Source of the DNA: [Clostridium] fimetarium
Lineage (GTDB): Bacteria > Bacillota > Clostridia > Lachnospirales > Lachnospiraceae
Direction: 5' to 3'
Assembly (NCBI RefSeq): GCF_900111235.1
Contig: NZ_FOJI01000001.1
Coordinates: 62,001 to 126,000, forward strand
DNA: 64,000 nucleotides
Shown piece by piece: positions 27,210-34,146 of the stretch. The notes below the pieces were generated by a model. It was given only the letters and a program-made list of their open reading frames with translations, was not told the origin of the DNA and did not search any database. The first letter of the stretch is position 1. Every line of letters starts with the position of its first letter. The translations under genes and the position numbers were made by a program.

Positions 27210-28166
27210 ATGAATTCAGGTAAAATTTCCAATTCTATATTAAAAAGGTCAGTTTTAAAACTTATTAAACACGGTAAAAAAGAAGTGATTAGTGGACCAG
27301 GAATAGGGATGGATTGTGGCATAATTGAAGGTAAAGAAAAACACAATATAGCCCTTGCTACAAGTGATAATAAGTATGGAATTTACCGCGTTGTTAATAA
27401 TCTTTCGGCATGTGGTGCAGAGAGCGTCGCGGTGATGTGTAATGTAATAATGCCTAATGATTTTGAAGAACAAAATTTAAAATCAGTCATATATGGAATC
27501 CAAGAACAATGCAGTAATTTAAACGTGCAAATCATTGGAGGACATACTGAAGCATCAGATGCAGTTACAAGACCAGTTGTAAGTATAACAGGAGTAGGGT
27601 ATGCTGAAAAGAATATCTCTATCTCTTCCAAAAATGTAAAACCGAATCAAGATATAATTATGACAAAATGGATTGGCATAGAAGGCACAAGAATTATATC
27701 TGAGTTAAAGAGAGAAGAAATCCTTAAAATCTATACAGCAGAATTCCTGGATCGAGCAATTGGCGATATAAGTGAAATGTCTGTTGTTAAAGAATCCAAG
27801 ATAGCTATGGAAAACGCTATCACTGCAATGCACGACGTATCAGAAGGCGGAATTTTTGCGGCTTTGTGGGATATGGCAGAAGCAGGTAAGGTAGGGATCG
27901 AGATTGATTTTAGAAAAATCAAAGTAAAACAGGAGATAATAGAAATTTGCGAATTATTTGATAAAAATCCATACGAAATTGATTCATCAGGATGTTTATT
28001 AATGACATATGAAAATGGATATGATATAGTAAAAACATTAAAAGAAAATGGCATAAGCGCAACAATCATTGGCAGGACAACAGATACAAATGATAAGATA
28101 ATATATAATAATGGTGAGAAAAGGTTTTTAGATACACCTAAGCAGGATGAAATATATCACATTTAA
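27210..28166 (+). CDS. AIR-synthase/HypE-related ATP-binding protein
   Basis: A 318-residue protein of the PurM/HypE superfamily. It has GPGIGMDCGII near residue 30, ATSDNKYGIYRVVNNLSACGAESVAVMC, IGGHTEASD and AMHDVSEGGIFAALWDMAEA. Genuine HypE ends in a conserved Pro-Arg-Ile-Cys motif that receives the carbamoyl group. This protein ends in DEIYHI without it, and no hydrogenase maturation genes are nearby. It is therefore an orphan paralogue of unknown substrate. It is 30 bp upstream of the Lrp regulator and may be co-transcribed with the Lrp-aminotransferase pair. Confidence 0.8.
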   Translation: MNSGKISNSILKRSVLKLIKHGKKEVISGPGIGMDCGIIEGKEKHNIALATSDNKYGIYRVVNNLSACGAESVAVMCNVIMPNDFEEQNLKSVIYGIQEQCSNLNVQIIGGHTEASDAVTRPVVSITGVGYAEKNISISSKNVKPNQDIIMTKWIGIEGTRIISELKREEILKIYTAEFLDRAIGDISEMSVVKESKIAMENAITAMHDVSEGGIFAALWDMAEAGKVGIEIDFRKIKVKQEIIEICELFDKNPYEIDSSGCLLMTYENGYDIVKTLKENGISATIIGRTTDTNDKIIYNNGEKRFLDTPKQDEIYHI

Positions 28167-28196
28167 GTGCTGCCAAAGCAGCGGATAGGAGTTATC

Positions 28197-28679
28197 GTGA
28201 GAGAAAAAATTCTTAATATGCTAGAAAAAAACAGCCGAATTGACTTAAAAGATATGGCAGTAATGCTTGGTACTACTGAAGCTGAAGTCGCGAATGCGAT
28301 GGCTGATATGGAGAGCGAACATATTATATGTGGTTACCATACCTTGATTAATTGGGATAAAACAAGTGAAGAAAAAGTAACAGCGCTTATTGAGGTGAAA
28401 GTTACGCCTCAAAGGGGTTTGGGATTTGATAGTATTGCAGAACGAATTTATAATTACGATGAAATCACCGCTGTTTATCTTATGTCAGGCGGATTCGACT
28501 TCACAGTAATTATAGAAGGGAAGACGATGAAGTCTGTCGCCCAATTTGTATCTGGAAAACTATCACCTTTGGAATCAGTGCTTAGTACATCTACACATTT
28601 TGTACTCAAAAAGTACAAAGACCATGGAACTGTTCTTGAGGCACCTAACAAAGACGAAAGGATTTTGGTAACGCCATGA
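28197..28679 (+). CDS. Lrp/AsnC-family transcriptional regulator (AlaR-like)
   Basis: A 160-residue regulator. GTG 28197 (MREKILNMLEKNSRIDLKDMAVMLG) is chosen since GGATAGGAG precedes it; an earlier in-frame GTG lacks a site. An N-terminal winged helix is followed by an RAM ligand-binding domain (SGGFDFTVIIEG) and a ~15-residue C-terminal tail. The stop overlaps the start of the next gene (ATGA). This Lrp-aminotransferase pair corresponds in layout to Bacillus alaR-alaT, where the Lrp protein activates the alanine transaminase gene. That role is inferred here from arrangement only. Confidence 0.85.
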   Translation: MREKILNMLEKNSRIDLKDMAVMLGTTEAEVANAMADMESEHIICGYHTLINWDKTSEEKVTALIEVKVTPQRGLGFDSIAERIYNYDEITAVYLMSGGFDFTVIIEGKTMKSVAQFVSGKLSPLESVLSTSTHFVLKKYKDHGTVLEAPNKDERILVTP

Positions 28680-29842
28680 GAAACCCAATATCAAAGAAAG
28701 TAGCAGCAATTGAACCTTCTGGAATCAGAAAGTTTTTTGATATCGTTAGCGAGATGAGTGATGCGATTTCCCTTGGAGTAGGTGAGCCTGATTTTGATAC
28801 ACCTTGGAATGTCAGAGAAGAAGGCATTTATTCACTTGAAAAGGGGCGTACATTCTATACATCTAATTCTGGCCTTAAGGAATTAAGAGTTGAAATATGT
28901 AATTATTTAGATAGAAAATACGATTTGCATTATGATCCACTTGAAGAAACGTTAGTAACTGTTGGCGGTAGCGAGGCAATTGATGCTGCCTTAAGAGCTA
29001 TGGTTGATCCTGGTGATGAAGTGCTGATTCCACAGCCTAGCTATGTTTCTTATCTTCCATGTGCGGTATTAGCGGATGCAGTACCAGTTATAATCAATTT
29101 GAAAGCTGAAAATAATTTTAAGCTAACGAAGGAAGAACTTATCGAGAGTATTACTGAGAAAACTAAAATCTTGATACTTCCATTTCCAAATAATCCAACT
29201 GGTGCAACTATGGATAAGGAGGAACTAGCAGAATTAGTTCCGATTATAATTGAACATGATTTGTTTGTGATTTCAGATGAAATATATTCTGAACTTACAT
29301 ACAAAGGGAAACATACATCAATAGGAAGCTTTCCTGGAATGAAAGAAAGAACAATAGTCATTAATGGCTTTTCAAAAGCATTTGCGATGACTGGATGGCG
29401 TTTAGGATACGCTGTTGGACCTGCCGAGATAATAAATCAAATGACAAAAATTCATCAGTTTGCAATTATGTGTGCACCAACTAATAGCCAGTTTGCAGCT
29501 ATAGAGGCACTAAAAAACTGCGATGAGGATGTTAATAAAATGGTTGAAGCTTATAACCAGAGAAGAAGATATCTGCTGAATGCTTTCAAAGAGATGGGGA
29601 TTGAATGCTTTGAGCCACATGGTGCATTCTATGTGTTTCCATCTATTAAAAAGTTTGGTATGACTTCGGAAGTATTTGCAACAAAACTTTTACAGGATGA
29701 AAAATTAGCGGTTGTTCCAGGAACGGCATTTGGCGATTGTGGAGAAGGATTTCTTAGAATATCGTATGCATATTCTTTGGAAAATTTAAAAACAGGGCTA
29801 GAGAGAATTCGAAGATTTGTAGAAAGACTGGAAAATCACTAA
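28676..29842 (+). CDS. Class I/II PLP-dependent aminotransferase (AlaT-like)
   Basis: A 388-residue fold-type I aminotransferase. It shows GVGEPDFDTPW, FYTSNSGLKELR, FPNNPTGATM, ISDEIYSELTY and the PLP-lysine segment INGFSKAFAMTGWRLGYAVGP, plus the substrate-binding Arg near the C-terminus (FLRISYAYS). It is closest in motif style to the aspartate/alanine branch. Translational overlap with the Lrp gene indicates that the regulator and enzyme act together, probably in alanine or branched amino acid metabolism. Exact amino donor cannot be told from sequence. Confidence 0.9.
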   Translation: MRNPISKKVAAIEPSGIRKFFDIVSEMSDAISLGVGEPDFDTPWNVREEGIYSLEKGRTFYTSNSGLKELRVEICNYLDRKYDLHYDPLEETLVTVGGSEAIDAALRAMVDPGDEVLIPQPSYVSYLPCAVLADAVPVIINLKAENNFKLTKEELIESITEKTKILILPFPNNPTGATMDKEELAELVPIIIEHDLFVISDEIYSELTYKGKHTSIGSFPGMKERTIVINGFSKAFAMTGWRLGYAVGPAEIINQMTKIHQFAIMCAPTNSQFAAIEALKNCDEDVNKMVEAYNQRRRYLLNAFKEMGIECFEPHGAFYVFPSIKKFGMTSEVFATKLLQDEKLAVVPGTAFGDCGEGFLRISYAYSLENLKTGLERIRRFVERLENH

Positions 29843-29852
29843 GGAGGTAAAA

Positions 29853-30329
29853 ATGACGGATATAAATGTTGAATTTATAAATCCATTTTTAATTGCGACA
29901 GTAGGCATTTTAAAAGATATGTGTCAAATCGCGTTAAAAGTGGAAAAACCCTATATTAAAAACACTGAATTTGCTGACGATTCAATTTTGATAATGATAG
30001 GTGTGACAGGTGAGATGAGAGGTCAGATAATTATCGCATTAACAATTTCAAATGCATGTGATGTTGCATCTAAGATGATGATGGGTATGCCAGTGACGGA
30101 ACTGAATGATTTATCAATTAGTGCGATTAGTGAATTAGGTAATATGATTATGGGAAATACAGCAACCATTCTTTCAACAAAAGGAATCGGAATTGATATT
30201 ACTCCACCAACAATTTGTCGAGGCAATCTTTCATTCACCACTTCATATGCTAAAAATATTTGTATTCCTTTCAGCTATGAAAACAAAGTGATAATGGAGC
30301 TTGATATTGCTGTTAAGGGTGAATCGTAG
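29853..30329 (+). CDS. cheX: CheX-type CheY-P phosphatase
   Basis: A 158-residue member of the CheC/CheX/FliY family. The catalytic motif is seen once, in ISELGNMIMGNTATIL (E-x2-N pattern), with the CheX-like beta strands around it (GEMRGQIIIALT). A single motif and this length favour CheX over CheC, which has two sites. It would dephosphorylate CheY-P. AAGGAGG precedes the ATG, 10 bp after the aminotransferase gene. It is a solo copy away from a chemotaxis operon. Confidence 0.85.
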   Translation: MTDINVEFINPFLIATVGILKDMCQIALKVEKPYIKNTEFADDSILIMIGVTGEMRGQIIIALTISNACDVASKMMMGMPVTELNDLSISAISELGNMIMGNTATILSTKGIGIDITPPTICRGNLSFTTSYAKNICIPFSYENKVIMELDIAVKGES

Positions 30330-30352
30330 TTTCTGTAGAAGATGGGAGTAAT

Positions 30353-30847
30353 ATGATAAATATAGTTTTACATGAACCGGAGATGCCAGCTAACACCGGC
30401 AATATTGGACGTACTTGCGTTGCAGCTGGAGCAAGACTTCATTTGATTGAGCCATTAGGTTTTAATATAAATGAGAAGATGTTGAAAAGAGCAGGATTAG
30501 ACTACTGGGATAAGCTTGATGTGACAATATATGATAATTATGAGGATTTCATTTTGAAGAATCCAGAGGCTAAGATATATATGGCAACAACAAAGGCACC
30601 ACAAACATATGCAGAGGTTCACTATGAGCCTAATTGCTATATTATGTTTGGTAAGGAAAGCGCCGGAATACCAGAGAATATCTTAGTGGATCATCAAGAT
30701 ACATCCATCAGAATTCCAATGATAGGAGATATTCGCTCACTAAATCTTTCTAATTCAGTTGCAATCGTGCTTTATGAAGCACTTAGACAAAATAATTTTG
30801 ATCAAATGAACCTCGAAGGCCATCTTAGGAATTACGAGTGGCGGTAA
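30353..30847 (+). CDS. trmL: tRNA (cytidine(34)-2'-O)-methyltransferase
   Basis: A 164-residue single-domain SPOUT methyltransferase that 2'-O-methylates the wobble base of tRNA-Leu. It begins INIVLHEPEMPANTGNIGRTC, has MFGKESAGIPE, and its trefoil-knot C-terminal motif is RIPMIGDIRSLNLSNSVAIVLYEALRQ. The short length without an RNA-binding extension is typical for TrmL (CspR/YibK). Its 3' end lies 24 bp from the left border of the repeat element. Confidence 0.95.
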   Translation: MINIVLHEPEMPANTGNIGRTCVAAGARLHLIEPLGFNINEKMLKRAGLDYWDKLDVTIYDNYEDFILKNPEAKIYMATTKAPQTYAEVHYEPNCYIMFGKESAGIPENILVDHQDTSIRIPMIGDIRSLNLSNSVAIVLYEALRQNNFDQMNLEGHLRNYEWR

Positions 30848-30870
30848 GGGAAATAAAATGAGTTGGTATA

Positions 30871-31040
30871 GACGGACGAAAAAATTCATATATTACCTCT
30901 TGTTCGCGCATTACCTCTACAGACTTATAGGATTGTATGCAATTCGGTTCGACACCTGCGGTGTCAACCGCCTGCACACAATCCTATAAGTCTGTAACGG
31001 TAAGAGGCGGACAATTGAGGTGATATATGAGTTTTTTCTG
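30871..31040. repeat. Left terminal palindrome of the element
   Basis: Centre near 30958. An 18-bp perfect stem is formed by 30919-30936 (ACAGACTTATAGGATTGT) and 30978-30995. Nested within it, CGGTTCGACAC pairs with GTGTCAACCG. Outer arms pair less well. The core TTCGGTTCGACAC is shared, inverted, with the right end. Confidence 0.8.
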
Positions 31041-31183
31041 GCGCAAGAGGCCGATATTTGATATTTCGCTTGGCTGCAACTTTACATTAGCGTCGTAGTG
31101 CACCCGGAGGGGATGGGAGCTTTAAATATAACGGATGTAATCCGCAGTCGTTGGACTTGCGATAATGCTGTTCACGCGTTTGA

Positions 31184-31830
31184 CGACGCTTTTGCTTTTC
31201 GCGCATGAAGAAATATACTGATCTAAGACGGAACTGAGAAAAAGCTTATGTATGTCCTCAAATATCCGCATGTTGCCATTACTGCCTCGCGATATTGTCG
31301 TGCAGTCGTCTGGCGACGCTTTTGTTTTTCGCGCATGAAGAAATATACTGATCTAAGATGGGCCGAGAAAAAACTTATGTATGCCATCAAATGTCCATAT
31401 GTAGCAATTACTGCCTTGCGATATTGTTGTTCACGCGTCTGGCGACGCTTTTGCTTTTCGCGCATGAAGAAATATACTGATCTAAGACGGAACCGGGAAA
31501 AAGCTTATGTATGTCCTCAAATATCCGCATGTTGCCATTACTGCCTCGCGATATTGCCGTGCAGTCGTTTGACGACGCTTTTGCTTTTCGCGCATGAAGA
31601 AATATGCTGATCTAAGACGGAACCGAGAAAAAGCTTATGTATGTCCTCTGATATCCGTATATGCCGTTACAACCTTGCGATACTGCCGTGCAGTCGTTTG
31701 ACGACGCTTTTTCTTTTCGCGCATGAAGAAATATGCTGATCTAAGACGGAACCGAGAAAAAGCTTATGTATGTCCTCAAATGTCCGCATGTTGCCGTTAC
31801 TGCCTTGCGATATTGTCTGCAGGCGGTTGA
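31184..31830. repeat. Tandem array of five 129-130 bp units
   Basis: Units start at 31184, 31314, 31443, 31573 and 31702, each with CGACGCTTTT (the fifth CGACGCTTTTT). Spacing alternates 130, 129, 130, 129. The most constant part is TTTTCGCGCATGAAGAAATA followed by CTGATCTAAGA, and later AAGCTTATGTATGTCCTC. Units 1 and 3 are most alike; unit 2 is the most diverged. The period is not a multiple of three, arguing against coding constraint. Confidence 0.9.
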
Positions 31831-31920
31831 CACTTTAGTGTCGAACCGAATGCAGACAATATCGTAAGGCTGTAGAGGCAATGAGCGAACATGAGGACAT
31901 ACATAAGCTTTTTCGACCGT
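31745..31920. repeat. Right terminal palindrome of the element
   Basis: Arms 31745-31833 and 31838-31920 around a TTTA loop. The central stem GCCTTGCGATATTGTCTGCA pairs with 31851-31870 with one G-T pair, and GGTTGACAC pairs with GTGTCGAACC with one mismatch. As RNA it would form one of the longest hairpins in the window. It is inverted relative to the left palindrome. Confidence 0.8.
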
Positions 31921-31934
31921 ATTAATAGCTTGTT

Positions 31935-33350
31935 TCAAATCTTCAACTTGGGTAGTGTAAATATGAATTCAGTCCCAACCCCTTCAGTGCTGATGACATC
32001 AATATTTTCACTATGTGATAGCATGATTTCTTTGACTATGGATAATCCAAGGCCAGAGCCTTTTTTATCTTTACCTCTAGAAATATCTGATTTATAAAAA
32101 CGATTCCATATTTTATCCATATTATTTTTGGGGATACCACAACCATTATCTTTTATAGAAACGAATGCTTTTTCCCCTTTTACGGTCGTTGTTATACGAA
32201 TAGTTGAATTGGATGGACTAAACTTCACCGCATTATCAATCAAGTTATATACAACTTGCTGAATTTTTTCAATGTCAGCAACCACATTAAGAGATTTGGA
32301 AGAAAAAGTAAGTTTAAAAGATATTTTTTTATCTTTGCAGATACCTTCAAAAGTCTCAATGATATGCTTTACAATGCTATTTATATCAAAGGCAGAAATA
32401 TTTAATCTTATACTTTTAGGGTCGAGCTCATTTAATGTTAAAATATTGCTTGTGAGCTTTGTTAATCGTTCAGTTTCAAATAATACAATGTTGATATATT
32501 TATTAATCATTTCAGGTGGAATTGTCCCATCTTGAATTGCTTCAAGATAACCTTTAATTGAAGTAAGAGGAGATCTGAAATCATGAGAAATATTTGAAAG
32601 AAACTTTTGTTGAAATTTATCCATTTCATTTAATTCGGATGCCATATAATTTAGCGATACTCCAAGACGCCCGATTTCATCATGATTCAAAGATTTGATT
32701 TTATAGTTTAAGTTACCTTTGCTATATTGATTAGCGCCTTTTATAATTTCCTTAAGAGGCTTATGAACTTGAATAAAGTATAGAATAATGAACAGTGAAG
32801 ATAAAGCTAGCATAATAGTAAATGTAACATAATTTGAGTTAAAAGTGGTATCAACAGTATCAGTTATTTCAGAAACTGGGATGTGAATTGCAACGTAGCC
32901 TTTCATTGTAAAAGAGTTGGTGATGGTTATTGGAGCCATTACGCTAATCGTCGTATCATTGAAAAAACCAAAAAATGAGCCAGTTTGGTAGTATTTGCTT
33001 CCGGTAAGCGTCGAGTCGAAATCTTTGAGAAGGTATGTATTTTCTGAATTGATATTAGAGCCTGTGTCGAAAATAATATTCCCATCGGGATTAATAAACA
33101 TGATTCTTGTATCACTAAAGGTTGAAACTGTAGAAAGTGTAACTTTAATAGATTTTAGGGTTTCAATTGTAAAATCACTGTCAGTATACCGCTTAGCAAT
33201 ATCAAACGCTTCTTTGGACATAGAATCGACGGTGTTTTCGGTCAAATTTCTATTGTTAATACCATAAGAAATAGTTGACATACTGCCAAAACCAATAATT
33301 ATGACAATAAAATATATAATTACAAATTTTGACAGAAGATTAGACTTCAT
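31935..33350 (-). CDS. Sensor histidine kinase with HAMP domain
   Basis: A 471-residue membrane kinase. TM1 is near residues 8-28, followed by an extracytoplasmic domain of ~140 residues (Cache/PAS-like size), TM2 (~170-192) and HAMP. HisKA is FLSNISHDFRSPLTSIKG with the phospho-accepting His. The ATPase domain shows NLIDNAVKFSP (N box), DNGCGIPK and GSGLGLSIVKEI. It overlaps the response regulator gene by one base (TAATG), so the two form a translationally coupled pair. The signal is unknown; no target operon is adjacent. The repeat element begins 15 bp past the stop. Confidence 0.94.
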   Translation of the reverse strand: MKSNLLSKFVIIYFIVIIIGFGSMSTISYGINNRNLTENTVDSMSKEAFDIAKRYTDSDFTIETLKSIKVTLSTVSTFSDTRIMFINPDGNIIFDTGSNINSENTYLLKDFDSTLTGSKYYQTGSFFGFFNDTTISVMAPITITNSFTMKGYVAIHIPVSEITDTVDTTFNSNYVTFTIMLALSSLFIILYFIQVHKPLKEIIKGANQYSKGNLNYKIKSLNHDEIGRLGVSLNYMASELNEMDKFQQKFLSNISHDFRSPLTSIKGYLEAIQDGTIPPEMINKYINIVLFETERLTKLTSNILTLNELDPKSIRLNISAFDINSIVKHIIETFEGICKDKKISFKLTFSSKSLNVVADIEKIQQVVYNLIDNAVKFSPSNSTIRITTTVKGEKAFVSIKDNGCGIPKNNMDKIWNRFYKSDISRGKDKKGSGLGLSIVKEIMLSHSENIDVISTEGVGTEFIFTLPKLKI

Positions 33351-34054
33351 TATTTTTTCACCTCAAATTTATATCCAATTCCCCATACGGTTGTTATGCT
33401 CCAGTTTTGGTGGTCTTTGATTTTTTCCCGTAGTCGTTTTATGTGGACATCGACAGTTCGTGTATCTCCTAGATATTCGTATCCCCATATATGATCAAGA
33501 AGTTGCTCCCTTGTAAAGACTTGATTAGGAGAAGATGCAAGAAAATATAATAATTCTAGTTCTTTTGGAGGCATTTCAATGGATGCGCCATTGTAAATCA
33601 CAGAATAATTGCCTAGGTTAATTGAAAGGTCAGGATATTCTGCACTTTTCGTATTGTCTGAAATTCCACTTACTGATTGTGGAAGGTGATATCTGCGAAG
33701 TACTGCTTTTACTCTTGCCACTAGCTCTTTTGAATCAAAAGGCTTAATTACATAATCGTCGGCACCAAGCTCTAGCCCTAGAACTTTGTCAAATGTTTCT
33801 CCCTTTGCAGAGAGCATAATAATGGGAATGTTGTGACTTTTTCTGATTTCACGGCAAACTTGATAACCATCCATGCCTGGAAGCATAAGGTCTAGAAGGA
33901 TAAGGTTCGGTTTAAATGATATTGCTGCAGAAATAGCACTTTCACCATCATTTACAATGCTCGTTTCAAAACACTCTTTTGTTAAATAAAGGGATACTAG
34001 TTCTGCAATATTGTTGTCGTCGTCTACAATTAATATTCGTTGCTTTGTTGCCAT
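33350..34054 (-). CDS. OmpR/PhoB-family response regulator
   Basis: A 234-residue regulator. The start MATKQRILIVDDDNN is preferred over an ATG four codons upstream because GGATGGGA lies just before it. The receiver domain has LIVDDDNN, phospho-acceptor Asp in LILLDLMLPGMDG, MLSAKG and the Lys in YVIKPFD. The C-terminal winged helix has PPKELELLYFLASSPNQVFTREQLLDHIWG and TRTVDVHIKRLREKI. It is first in the operon with the kinase. Confidence 0.94.
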   Translation of the reverse strand: MATKQRILIVDDDNNIAELVSLYLTKECFETSIVNDGESAISAAISFKPNLILLDLMLPGMDGYQVCREIRKSHNIPIIMLSAKGETFDKVLGLELGADDYVIKPFDSKELVARVKAVLRRYHLPQSVSGISDNTKSAEYPDLSINLGNYSVIYNGASIEMPPKELELLYFLASSPNQVFTREQLLDHIWGYEYLGDTRTVDVHIKRLREKIKDHQNWSITTVWGIGYKFEVKK

Positions 34055-34146
34055 AATTTTTCCCATCCAATCTATTATTATTTAAATTCGTAACTGTTTT
34101 GTATCTGAACAATTACACGGCTCGCAAAATACTGCCTTCTGAATAG

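Larger units (their letters stand above)
30871..31920. repeat. Foldback/tandem repeat element between trmL and a histidine kinase
   Basis: A ~1050-bp block whose two ends are related in inverted orientation. The left end starts GACGGACGAAAAA; the right end on the complementary strand starts TACGGTCGAAAAA. Each end is itself a ~170-bp imperfect palindrome, and between them lie five tandem copies of a 129-130 bp unit related to one palindrome arm. It fills the convergent gap between trmL (+) and the kinase (-), ending 15 bp from the kinase stop. No transposase or convincing gene is present, and no clear target-site duplication is seen. It looks like a non-autonomous foldback or MITE-like element whose interior has expanded. 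Confidence 0.8.

Noticed and set aside
31248-31610. Plus-strand frame of 120 codons across the tandem units
   Set aside because: It is produced by the repeat units themselves, whose period is not a multiple of three, and lacks a ribosome binding site.
31184-31830. Possible CRISPR array
   Set aside because: The repeats are about 130 bp and directly adjacent, without unique ~30-35 bp spacers, and no cas gene is near.
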